From assembly GCF_023218075.1 (NCBI RefSeq), contig NZ_JALPTB010000056.1:1-42724 (forward strand): a DNA stretch of 42,724 nt, written 5' to 3'. Under the pieces are notes generated by a model. It did not search any database, had not been told where the DNA came from, and saw only the letters and a program-made list of their open reading frames with translations. The translations under genes were made by a program, and so were the position numbers. This stretch comes from Rhodococcus sp. HM1. Lineage in GTDB: Bacteria > Actinomycetota > Actinomycetes > Mycobacteriales > Mycobacteriaceae. Shown here one piece after another: positions 15,942 through 22,964 of this stretch (positions are counted from its first letter, which is position 1; each line of letters starts with the position of its first letter).

Positions 15942-16966
15942 CCGGACCCGTCCCCGATATCCGTGATCTGCTCGGGATGCGTACCCCGGCCGCCTGGGCG
16001 CTGGTCGCCCTGTATGCCGTCACCTGCGTCCTCCTCGCCGTCGACGCTGCGCCCGACGCCGGGGCGATCTGGCCGCTGATACCTGCGGCGGGGGTGTGCA
16101 TCGCCGCCGCGGTTGCGCTCGTGGCGGTCCCGGGCGACCCGATGCCGCTCGGGCCGTCGATCGCGCTGGCCTCGAGCGGCGTGGTGTCCTGCGGGTTCGT
16201 GCTGCTGGCCGGCCCGCTGCCGATGCCCGATCTCTCGCCGCTGTGGACGGTCGGTCTGTCGAAGATCATCTTCTCGTTCATGTGCGTGCGGGGGCGTGTC
16301 GCGCTCGCCTGGCTTGGCTATGTGCTGATGTTCGCGACCGCCATCGTCGGTGCCGGGGAGGCCGGGGAAGTCGGATTCGTCGTCGTGGCGATCAACGCTG
16401 CCCCCGTACTCATGGGCACCGTTTTCGCATACATGATCCGACCGGTCGTCCGATCGATCTACGAGTTGCGGGAGCAGTCCACTCAGCGGATCGCGGCGGA
16501 GGCCGCGGCGTCGGCGATGATCGAGGAACGCGACGCGCAACTCGACAGGCTCGACGAGCTCGCTCGCCCGCTTCTCGAGCGCATCGCGTCCGGATCGGAA
16601 CTCGATGATGCCGAACGCCTCGAATGCCTGGTGCTCGAAGCACGGCTCCGCGACACAGTGCGGGCCCCCATGCTTCAGAACCCCGCCCTCGTCGAGGAGG
16701 TTGCGGCCGCGCGCCGTCGCGGAGTGGACGTCGTGCTGCTCGACGACCACGGAATGGACGACGCCGAACCCGCTGTGCGGGATCGGGTTCAGGGGGCGAT
16801 CGCCGACGAGCTCGCCGCCGTGACGGACGGCTCCGTCACCGTCCGGGTGCTTCCTCCCGGCCGGGCAACGATGGTGTCCGTACTGGTGAGCGGAGAATCG
16901 GTGCGACGCGCGGAGTTCGGGCCCGACGGCAACCGGCGGGACCGGACCGTAGGGTCTTCCGCGTGA
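15938..16966 (+). CDS. Kinase-like membrane protein lacking ATP-binding boxes
   Basis: A 342-aa protein whose ATG overlaps the kinase stop by 4 bp. It has about five hydrophobic helices in residues 15-165, then a charged helical stretch (about 170-205) shaped like the dimerisation region of a kinase but without a clear His acceptor. The C-terminal domain contains [35 protein letters not shown] and [20 protein letters not shown]. The layout copies a sensor kinase, but I find no N box or G boxes, so it is probably a catalytically dead partner or signal receiver. I do not recognise a named family. Its constant coupling to the kinase suggests they form a complex. Confidence 0.7.
   Translation: MTGPVPDIRDLLGMRTPAAWALVALYAVTCVLLAVDAAPDAGAIWPLIPAAGVCIAAAVALVAVPGDPMPLGPSIALASSGVVSCGFVLLAGPLPMPDLSPLWTVGLSKIIFSFMCVRGRVALAWLGYVLMFATAIVGAGEAGEVGFVVVAINAAPVLMGTVFAYMIRPVVRSIYELREQSTQRIAAEAAASAMIEERDAQLDRLDELARPLLERIASGSELDDAERLECLVLEARLRDTVRAPMLQNPALVEEVAAARRRGVDVVLLDDHGMDDAEPAVRDRVQGAIADELAAVTDGSVTVRVLPPGRATMVSVLVSGESVRRAEFGPDGNRRDRTVGSSA
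16950..16955 (+). promoter_or_regulatory. -10 hexamer (TAGGGT) for the YnfA-type gene, leaderless
   Basis: TAGGGT inside the end of the previous gene ends 7 nt before GTG 16963, giving a leaderless transcript in addition to read-through from the signalling operon. Confidence 0.6.
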
Positions 16967-17292
16967 CCGTCACCAAATCGCTCGTCCTGTTCGCCCTCGC
17001 CGCCCTGTTCGAGATCGGCGGTGCCTGGCTGGTGTGGCAGGGCGTGCGGGAACATCGCGGCTGGATCTGGATCGGCGCCGGGGTCATCGCGCTCGGCGCC
17101 TACGGATTCGTCGCAACACTGCAGCCCGACGCCAACTTCGGCCGGATCCTCGCGGCCTACGGCGGGGTGTTCGTCGCCGGTTCGCTGCTGTGGGGCGTGG
17201 TGATGGACGGGTTCCGCCCCGACCGGTGGGACATCGCGGGAGCCCTGGTGTGCCTGATCGGCGTCGGGCTGATCATGTACAGCCCACGCTGA
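16963..17292 (+). CDS. YnfA family (UPF0060) membrane protein
   Basis: A 109-aa protein, the usual family length, starting at GTG 16963, which overlaps the stop of the kinase-like gene. Four hydrophobic helices fill the sequence. Family motifs are visible: [19 protein letters not shown], then [19 protein letters not shown] and [20 protein letters not shown]. YnfA proteins resemble small multidrug-resistance transporters, and some export cationic compounds; function here is not established. A -10 box in the preceding gene suggests it can be transcribed on its own. Confidence 0.9.
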   Translation: MTVTKSLVLFALAALFEIGGAWLVWQGVREHRGWIWIGAGVIALGAYGFVATLQPDANFGRILAAYGGVFVAGSLLWGVVMDGFRPDRWDIAGALVCLIGVGLIMYSPR

Positions 17293-17363
17293 AACGGCGG
17301 GTGGCCGAATCCGCCACCCCGGGTACCTATCCGGCGGGTGTGCCGGTGCAGAGACTCGACCGC

Positions 17364-18146
17364 ATGACAACTCACACCACCTCACGCCTGTCCCGCACCC
17401 TCATGACCGGATACGGCATGCTCGCCTACGGCGCGTTCCTCGTCGTATTCCTCTACGCCATCGGATGGGTCGAAGGACTCGTCGTACCCCGCACGATCGA
17501 CGAGGGGCCCGCCGCACCCACCGCGGTCGCGGTGGTCATCGACCTCGCGTTGCTGTCGATCTTCGCGGTGCAGCATTCGGTGATGGCCCGGCCCTGGTTC
17601 AAACGCCGGTGGACCCGTATCGTTCCACCACCGATCGAACGCGCGACCTACGTCCTGTTCGCCAGCGCCGCACTGGCACTGGTGATGTGGCAGTGGCGTC
17701 CGATACCGCAGCAGGTATGGGACGTCGAGACGATGTGGCTGCGCGTCGTCCTCTACGCCGTCTCGCTCGGTGGGTTCGCACTGGTTCTGGCGTCGACATT
17801 CGCGATCGACCACTTCGACCTGTTCGGTGTCCGTCAGGTGATCCGCAATCAGCTCGAGTTGCCCGCTGCCACCGCGGAATTCCTCACGCCGCGCCTGTAC
17901 CGGATCGTGCGGCACCCGCTGTACGCAGGCTTCCTGATCGCGTTCTGGGTGGCGCCCACGATGTCCGTGGGAGGACTCATGTTCGCCGCGGTCACGACCG
18001 TCTACGTCCTCGTCGCCATACAGCTCGAGGAACACGACCTCATCGGCACCTTCGGGGACAGGTACCGCACCTACCGGACTCAGGTGCCGATGCTCGTGCC
18101 GGGCCGGCGCCGCGTGTCACCGGTGCGTGAACTCAGCCGTTCCTGA
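17364..18146 (+). CDS. mddA: Methanethiol S-methyltransferase-like integral membrane protein (MddA/NnrU family)
   Basis: A 260-aa membrane protein with five or six helices. Residues match MddA closely: YAIGWVEGLVVPRTID, LSIFAVQHSVMARPWFKRRW, ERATYVLFASAALALVMWQW, FAIDHFDLFGVRQV, LYRIVRHPLYAGFLIAFW, and LEEHDLIGTFGDRYRTYRTQ. MddA uses S-adenosylmethionine to methylate methanethiol to dimethylsulfide. The RHPLY and EEHDL segments belong to the SAM site of the isoprenylcysteine-methyltransferase fold. ATG 17364 was chosen; a GTG at 17340 would add eight residues. It ends 16 bp from a convergent gene. An undetermined NnrU-type methyltransferase remains possible. Confidence 0.8.
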   Translation: MTTHTTSRLSRTLMTGYGMLAYGAFLVVFLYAIGWVEGLVVPRTIDEGPAAPTAVAVVIDLALLSIFAVQHSVMARPWFKRRWTRIVPPPIERATYVLFASAALALVMWQWRPIPQQVWDVETMWLRVVLYAVSLGGFALVLASTFAIDHFDLFGVRQVIRNQLELPAATAEFLTPRLYRIVRHPLYAGFLIAFWVAPTMSVGGLMFAAVTTVYVLVAIQLEEHDLIGTFGDRYRTYRTQVPMLVPGRRRVSPVRELSRS

Positions 18147-18162
18147 ACTCGGGACTGCGAAC

Positions 18163-18621
18163 TCAGGGAACGAAGACCATCCCGGTCGCAGGCGTCGAGT
18201 TGCAGACCGGTCCGCTGCCCAGGCTGACCGAACCGAACACGGTGGTCAACACGTTGCCCGAGCCGGTCTTCGCCACACCCGACAGGTTCGGGTAGGTACC
18301 GGTCAGGTCGGTGATTCCGGCCTGGCCGGTGTCGCGGTTCAGCCAGGCGACGGTGACCTGACCGGCGGCGGGGACCGGTCCCAGAGCGGGTGCGCTCGTG
18401 AACAGCACCTCGCCGGCACCGATGGGCGGCGACGCTTCGGGGCCGGGCTGCGCGGTGATGGCCGAGAACGACGCGAGGCTGCCCTGGTTGAGGCAACCGA
18501 TGGTGACGGCGGTCCCCAGTCCCTGAGGCGGGGCCGCTGCCGCGACGCCGGTGAAGAGTGCGGCCGCCGCAATCGGCGCCGCAACGGCAAGGATTCGACG
18601 GGTCATTCGCAGGGCGCTCAT
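18163..18621 (-). CDS. Secreted protein of unknown function (152 aa)
   Basis: ATG 18621 follows GAGGAAG with an 8-nt gap. A clear Sec signal peptide is present: MSALRMTRR, then a hydrophobic run ILAVAAPIAAAALFTG ending VAAAAPP, so cleavage is likely after the Ala-rich segment (about residue 30). The mature part is about 120 residues, rich in Gly, Ser, Thr, Pro and Val, with two cysteines (GCLNQG and VCNSTP) that could form one disulfide, and WLNRDTGQAGITDLTGTYPN in the middle. This looks like a small beta-rich exported protein. I do not recognise the family. Confidence 0.75.
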   Translation of the reverse strand: MSALRMTRRILAVAAPIAAAALFTGVAAAAPPQGLGTAVTIGCLNQGSLASFSAITAQPGPEASPPIGAGEVLFTSAPALGPVPAAGQVTVAWLNRDTGQAGITDLTGTYPNLSGVAKTGSGNVLTTVFGSVSLGSGPVCNSTPATGMVFVP

Positions 18622-18710
18622 GCTGCTGCTTCCTCGAAAGGGGATGTCACGTCCGGGCGTCCACCACTGCGCTCCCCGAAGCGCACGCGGCGCGTCCCGC
18701 GTACCGTTTG

Positions 18711-18722
18711 ACTCGATCGAGT
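18711..18722. promoter_or_regulatory. 12-bp perfect palindrome between two minus-strand genes
   Basis: ACTCGATCGAGT lies directly after the stop of the amidohydrolase gene and about 90 bp upstream of the secreted-protein start. It could be an operator for the latter or part of a weak terminator for the former. Confidence 0.3.
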
Positions 18723-19526
18723 TTATCGACCGGTTTCGGTCTCGGGGCTGTTTCGGTGATCTTGGCGCAGTCGATCGAGGCGATAGAACTCTCGTGCGTT
18801 GCCGGACAGGGCCGCCGCGCCGAGCTCGGTCCCGAGAGCATCGACGACGAGTTCGACGTCCTCGTCGCGGAACGGGCGGGGCGCTCGCGTCGACGGCAGA
18901 TCCGTGCCGAACATCAGCGCCGACGGATTCGCCGCGGCGACGGCCCGCAGTGCGGACGGGACGTCGAAGTCGACCCGCCCGAACCCGGTGGCCTTGACCC
19001 GGACCCCACGCTCGGCGAGTTTCAGCAGGTGGGGGAGTCCTTCCGCGGAGAGCCCGAGATGATCGATGCTCACCGCGGGCAGCCGCTCGATCGTCGCCGC
19101 GAGTCCGGGCAGGTCCCGGGCATCGACATACAGTTCGGCGTGCCACCCGGCGACCTCGTGGACGCGGCGTGCGAGTGTGTCGAGGTCGGTGATCGACGCC
19201 GATCCGCCCCGTCGGACGTTGAACCGGACCGCGCGGACCCCGGCCGCATCGAGCCGGACGATCTCGTCGTCGGTCGCCGATGCCGGAAGCTGTGTCACTC
19301 CGACGAAGCCCGGACCGAGGACCTGCAGTGCGTCGAGCAGGTAGCTCTGGTCGAAACCCTGGAACGACCCCGACACGACGGCGCCTCCGGTCACGCCTAG
19401 CGTGGCGACGCGCGTCCGATAGTCGGTGGCGGTGAACGCGGGCGGCAGGTAGCCGTCGTTCTCGATCAGCGGGAAGCGCGGATCGATGATGTGCAGGTGG
19501 GCGTCGAACACCGGGAAGTCGGACAC
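18723..19526 (-). CDS. Amidohydrolase-2 family metal-dependent hydrolase
   Basis: A 267-aa TIM-barrel hydrolase starting at GTG 19526. The metal-binding HxH is in FDAHLHIIDPRFPLIEND. Later barrel motifs are FVGVTQLPASA, GVRAVRFNVRRGG, SIDHLGLS, VRVKATGFGRV and LMFGTDLPSTRAPRP, the last with the metal-binding Asp. This is the group that includes 2-pyrone-4,6-dicarboxylate lactonase and related hydrolases or decarboxylases. The substrate cannot be assigned. The promoter places the start codon at the mRNA 5' end. It lies between the tRNA-Arg gene and the secreted-protein gene, all on the minus strand. Confidence 0.85.
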   Translation of the reverse strand: MSDFPVFDAHLHIIDPRFPLIENDGYLPPAFTATDYRTRVATLGVTGGAVVSGSFQGFDQSYLLDALQVLGPGFVGVTQLPASATDDEIVRLDAAGVRAVRFNVRRGGSASITDLDTLARRVHEVAGWHAELYVDARDLPGLAATIERLPAVSIDHLGLSAEGLPHLLKLAERGVRVKATGFGRVDFDVPSALRAVAAANPSALMFGTDLPSTRAPRPFRDEDVELVVDALGTELGAAALSGNAREFYRLDRLRQDHRNSPETETGR

Positions 19527-19532
19527 ACGGCA

Positions 19533-19538
19533 ACGGTA
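19533..19538 (-). promoter_or_regulatory. -10 hexamer (TACCGT) of the amidohydrolase gene, leaderless
   Basis: On the minus strand TACCGT ends 6 nt before GTG 19526; no ribosome-binding site fits between. Confidence 0.55.
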
Positions 19539-19549
19539 GTGCGGTGAAG

Positions 19550-19622
19550 TGCCCCCGGCAGGATTCGAACCTGCGACACCGGCTTTAGGAGAGCCGTGCT
19601 CTATCCCCTGAGCTACGAGGGC
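19550..19622 (-). tRNA. tRNA-Arg (anticodon CCU)
   Basis: A 73-nt cloverleaf on the minus strand, without an encoded CCA. The acceptor GCCCTCG pairs with CGGGGGC with one G-T wobble. The D arm (TAGCTCAGGGGATAGAGCA) and the T arm with GGTTCGAATCC are standard. The anticodon stem is CGGCT/AGCCG and the loop CTCCTAA gives anticodon CCT, reading AGG. It is transcribed in the same direction as the amidohydrolase gene that follows. Confidence 0.96.
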
Positions 19623-19783
19623 GTGCACAGGAGACGGGCGGGCCGATTCGCTGCGCGGATGTGAGTGTAGCGGTCGGGGAGCAGGGGTTGTGACGCGGTC
19701 GATCCGTGCGCTCACATCGGGCGGGGAAGGGTTTCCGAAACCGACGCGTCGGTCCGATTCCCGATACTCGAGATAAAGGAAAC

Positions 19784-19817
19784 GTAACGGTGGCGCATGG
19801 CGATATCGTTTTGTTAC
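19784..19817. promoter_or_regulatory. Opposed GTAAC motifs upstream of the M23 peptidase
   Basis: GTAAC at 19784-19788 and its complement GTTAC at 19813-19817 lie in the AT-richer part of the 259-bp gap between the tRNA gene and the peptidase start. GTAAC is the core of MtrA-type sites, and MtrA is known to control cell-wall hydrolases in actinobacteria. The rest of the gap shows no hairpin or riboswitch that I can support. Confidence 0.35.
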
Positions 19818-19881
19818 CTTGATTCGGCCAGGAACGGCCGGAACCCTCCGGACGGAAGCGGACGAAGACGAGGTAGCAACT

Positions 19882-20700
19882 GTGGGACGGCACCAGCGCG
19901 GACGTGACGAGGTCGCAGCATTCGAGTTCGACCTGCCCGGCACCGCCGCTGAGCGAGGCCGTCACCGCGTGGAGCCCACCGGTCCCTCGGTTCCGGTGAA
20001 GGCCGCGACCGTCGCCGCCGCGACCGGCGCCTTCTTCGCCGTCGGTGCTCAGCTCACCGCGGGTACCGCCGCTGCCGCCCCGGCGCCGGCCCAGACCGGT
20101 TCGCTGCCGTTCGAGGTCCCCGAGGGCCTGCTGCCCGCCGGATTCGAGATTCCCGCGGTCCCGGGTGTCACCGCCCCCGTCGACGACCACGGCCACGTGC
20201 ACGGTCCCGAACTTCCCGCCCCGCTCGCAGACCTCGTCGACCAGTTCGGTGACGCCGGGCAGTGGTTGAACGACCTGAACCCGATCAAGCCGACGACGGT
20301 GCAGCCGGTGTCGGGCACCCTGACCTCCGACTTCGGTCAGCGCTGGGGCTCGCACCACGGCGGCATCGACATCGCCGCCCCGATCGGCACCCCGATCAAG
20401 TCCGCCTCCGACGGCACGGTCCTCGACGCCGGCCCGGCCTCCGGCTACGGCCAGTGGGTGCGCGTGCTCAACGACGACGGCAGCACCGCCGTCTACGGCC
20501 ACGTCGACACCTACCAGGTCGCCGCGGGCCAGCGCGTGAGCGCCGGCGACCAGATCGCCACCGTCGGTAACCGCGGCTGGTCCACCGGACCGCACCTCCA
20601 CTTCGAGGTGTGGGATCAGGACGGCAACAAGACCGATCCCAATGCGTGGCTGAACACCCGCGGTGTCGTCGCCGACTGGAGTAGCTACCGCGCCGTGTAA
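19882..20700 (+). CDS. Exported M23 (LytM) family metallopeptidase
   Basis: A 272-aa protein starting at GTG 19882 behind GACGAGG. A basic N-terminus is followed by one hydrophobic segment (about residues 34-60, ending in an Ala-rich stretch), so it is exported or anchored. The C-terminal LytM domain (about 140-255) has HHGGIDIAAPIG, with the His and Asp zinc ligands, plus GQWVRVLNDDG, VYGHVDTYQV and GPHLHFEVWDQDG, with the HxH. This arrangement implies cleavage of peptidoglycan cross-bridge peptides. It stands alone; a direct repeat with a -10-like box follows it. Confidence 0.9.
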   Translation: MGRHQRGRDEVAAFEFDLPGTAAERGRHRVEPTGPSVPVKAATVAAATGAFFAVGAQLTAGTAAAAPAPAQTGSLPFEVPEGLLPAGFEIPAVPGVTAPVDDHGHVHGPELPAPLADLVDQFGDAGQWLNDLNPIKPTTVQPVSGTLTSDFGQRWGSHHGGIDIAAPIGTPIKSASDGTVLDAGPASGYGQWVRVLNDDGSTAVYGHVDTYQVAAGQRVSAGDQIATVGNRGWSTGPHLHFEVWDQDGNKTDPNAWLNTRGVVADWSSYRAV

Positions 20701-20704
20701 CCCG

Positions 20705-20728
20705 ATCCGGGGATAGTATCCGGGGATA
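20705..20728. repeat. Tandem 11-bp repeat with interleaved dyads
   Basis: ATCCGGGGATA occurs at 20705-20715 and 20718-20728. Together they also form the dyad GGATA-G-TATCC centred at 20716. The junction contains TAGTAT (20714-20719), a good -10 box. This may be an operator-promoter for the GCS2-type gene that starts at 20769. Confidence 0.5.
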
Positions 20729-20768
20729 GGCCGGACGTTCGTCGGCTACCGGATCGAACGGGGACGTC

Positions 20769-22280
20769 ATGGGCACCGAGATCAGGATGCGATCCTTCAC
20801 GCGTGACGACCGACGTCAGTTCCGCCGCAAGGTACAGGCCTGCGTGTCGGTGCTCGATCGCATGTTGCGCGACGACGCCTTCATCGATGTGCACGAGCCG
20901 CCGGAACCGCAGCTCGGCATGGAGATCGAGTTCAATCTCGTGCGCGACGACATGGCGCCGGCGATGTCGAACCTCGAGGTTCTGGAAGCGATCGACGACG
21001 CGTCGGTGTTCCAGACCGAACTCGGGCAGTTCAACGTCGAGATGAACGTCGAACCCGGTCGGCTGACCGGCGACGCGACCATCGAACTCGAAGAAAAGCT
21101 CCGGCAGTCGCTGCGGCGCGCCGACGAGCGAATGCACCGGCAGAACGCGCAACTCGTCATGGTCGGGATGTTGCCGACGCTCGAACTCCACCATCTCGGC
21201 CGCGAATGGATCACGGCGAACCCTCGCTACGAGGCGCTCAACGAACAGATCTTCGCGGCGCGCGGCGAGGACATCGAACTCGACCTCGACGGGGTGCCCC
21301 TGCCGGGCACCGACGTCGTCGAACAGCTACGGGCGGACACCAACTCGGTGGTGCCGGAGGCGGCGTGTACCTCGCTGCAGCTCCACCTGAGGGTCGCGCC
21401 GGAGGAGTTCGCCGCGCACTGGAACGCCGCGCAGTGCCTCGCGGGCGTGCAGGTCGCGTTGGCGGCGAATTCGCCTTTCCTGGCGGGGAAGGCGCTGTGG
21501 CACGAGAGCCGGATTCCGTTGTTCGCGCAGGCAACCGACACCCGCACGCTGGAACTCAAGAACCAGGGAGTGCGTCCGCGCGTGTGGTTCGGGGAACGCT
21601 GGATCGACTCGGTGATCGACCTGTTCCAGGAGAATTCCCGGTACTTTCCGGCGCTGTTGCCCGAGGTGTCCGAGGCCGACCCGGAGACGGACCTGGCGGC
21701 GGGTCGTGTCCCGGAACTGCGTGAGCTGCAGATGCACAACGGCACCATCTACCGGTGGAACCGCCCGGTCTACGACATCGCGGACGGTCATCCGCACCTG
21801 CGCATCGAGAACCGCGTGCTGCCGGCGGGGCCCACCGTGCTCGACATGATGGCCAACGCCGCGTTCTACTACGGCGCGCTGCGGGCCCTCGTCGACGCCG
21901 AACTCCCGATCTGGCACCGGATGAGTTTCGATGCGGCACAAGGGAATCTGGGTATCGGCGCGAAATACGGACTGGATGCGCGGTTGTACTGGCCCGGTCT
22001 GGGCTGGGTCGGCGCGGACGAACTGGTGTTGCGTCGGCTGCTGCCGCTGGCGCACGCGGGACTCGAGGCGTTCGGGTTGTCGTCGCGGGCGCAGGACCGT
22101 TACCTCGGGATCATCGAACAGCGCAGTCTGAGCCGTCAGACGGGAGCGGCGTGGCAGCGTGCGCAGATCGCCCGTCGGGAGGCCGCGGGGGCGGATCGCC
22201 GAACCGCGCTCACCGAGATGATGCGCGACTACGTGCGCAACATGGCCGGAGGCCGGCCCGTGCACGAGTGGGAAGCCTAG
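20769..22280 (+). CDS. GCS2-family glutamate-cysteine ligase-like carboxylate-amine ligase
   Basis: A 503-aa protein with ATG 20769 after GGGGAC. It has the GCS2 signatures GMEIEFNLVRDD near the N-terminus (the glutamate/metal-binding strand), QFNVEMNVEP, LQLHLRV and LRIENRVLPAGPT. Members ligate an amino group to the gamma-carboxyl of glutamate using ATP, but many in the YbdK-like group have no known product. In actinobacteria thiol synthesis uses mycothiol or ergothioneine rather than glutathione, so a true glutathione role is doubtful. Its stop codon overlaps the end of the frameshifted TetR gene on the other strand. Confidence 0.8.
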   Translation: MGTEIRMRSFTRDDRRQFRRKVQACVSVLDRMLRDDAFIDVHEPPEPQLGMEIEFNLVRDDMAPAMSNLEVLEAIDDASVFQTELGQFNVEMNVEPGRLTGDATIELEEKLRQSLRRADERMHRQNAQLVMVGMLPTLELHHLGREWITANPRYEALNEQIFAARGEDIELDLDGVPLPGTDVVEQLRADTNSVVPEAACTSLQLHLRVAPEEFAAHWNAAQCLAGVQVALAANSPFLAGKALWHESRIPLFAQATDTRTLELKNQGVRPRVWFGERWIDSVIDLFQENSRYFPALLPEVSEADPETDLAAGRVPELRELQMHNGTIYRWNRPVYDIADGHPHLRIENRVLPAGPTVLDMMANAAFYYGALRALVDAELPIWHRMSFDAAQGNLGIGAKYGLDARLYWPGLGWVGADELVLRRLLPLAHAGLEAFGLSSRAQDRYLGIIEQRSLSRQTGAAWQRAQIARREAAGADRRTALTEMMRDYVRNMAGGRPVHEWEA

Positions 22281-22862
22281 TGTGGCACCGGGTTCCGGCG
22301 CAGGCCCGAGAACATATGCAGGATAACCGTTTCCATTTCGCGTGACGTCGATTCGGTTTCCTCGGTGCCGGCCAGCGGCTTCGCGGGCGCCGCACAGGAG
22401 GTCGAAGAGCAGTCGCGTGGTGATCTCGATCGGCAGCGGCTTCAGTTCACCGGCGTTGTCCAGTTCGACGAGCAGTGCCTTGATCGTCGGGATCACGAAC
22501 TCGTTGTCGAGTGCGCAGGTGCGTTCCTCGCCGAGGACCCCGACGACCTGCCGCAGCAGGGCGCGTGCCTCCCTGTCCTCGGCGTACACCTTCAGATAGG
22601 CGCGCAGGGCCCGCTCCACCCGTTCCCACGGGTCCGTCACGTCGCCGATCGTGTTCACGACGGTCGTCAGGCCGTCGGCGATCGAATCCCGGACCAGCTG
22701 CGCGAAGATCGTCTGCTTGTCCGAGAAGTGGTGGTAGACGGCGCCTTTGCTGACATTCGCGAGCTTGGCGATGTCCTCGACCGAGGTGTTGGCGAACCCG
22801 CGGTCGACGAAGAGGGAACGTGCCGCTTCCAGGACCGCGTCCCTGGTGAGGGCGGCGTACAT
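22277..22862 (-). pseudogene. TetR-family regulator with an apparent C-terminal frameshift
   Basis: From ATG 22862 the frame encodes a normal TetR HTH (MYAALTRDAVLEAARSLF, then ANTSVEDIAKLANVSKGAVY) and ligand domain to about LLFDLLCGAREA. The frame then runs on without a stop, antisense through the ligase gene. One base away, the other frame continues as GTEETESTSREMETVILHMF and SGLRRNPVPH and stops at 22277, exactly what a TetR tail should look like. One extra base around 22366-22382 explains this. It is either a recent mutation or a sequence error. Residues upstream of the chosen start (TATVVKSGRRE) are also plausible TetR sequence, so the real start may be slightly earlier. Confidence 0.65.
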
Positions 22863-22917
22863 CTCACGGCGGCCGGACTTGACAACGGTCGCTGTACTGA
22901 GTGCGGCTTCGCCGCCC

Positions 22918-22957
22918 GTGTGCCTTTGTGGCGGCTCCCACCGCCACAAAGGCACAC
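22918..22957. repeat. Dispersed palindromic repeat, copy 1
   Basis: A perfect 17-bp inverted repeat (22918-22934 with 22941-22957) around the loop CTCCCA, with core TTGTGGCGG/CCGCCACAA. It follows the stop of the M28 peptidase gene by 7 bp and so may terminate it. A second copy of the same sequence is at 37539-37578, which makes it a repeated element rather than a chance hairpin. Confidence 0.8.
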
Positions 22958-22964
22958 CGGCGCG

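Noticed and set aside
19640..19881. A possible c-di-AMP (ydaO-type) riboswitch before the M23 peptidase, as often seen in actinobacteria
   Set aside because: I could not find the conserved ydaO core motifs; only GC-rich sequence and the GTAAC elements are visible. A covariance-model search would settle it.
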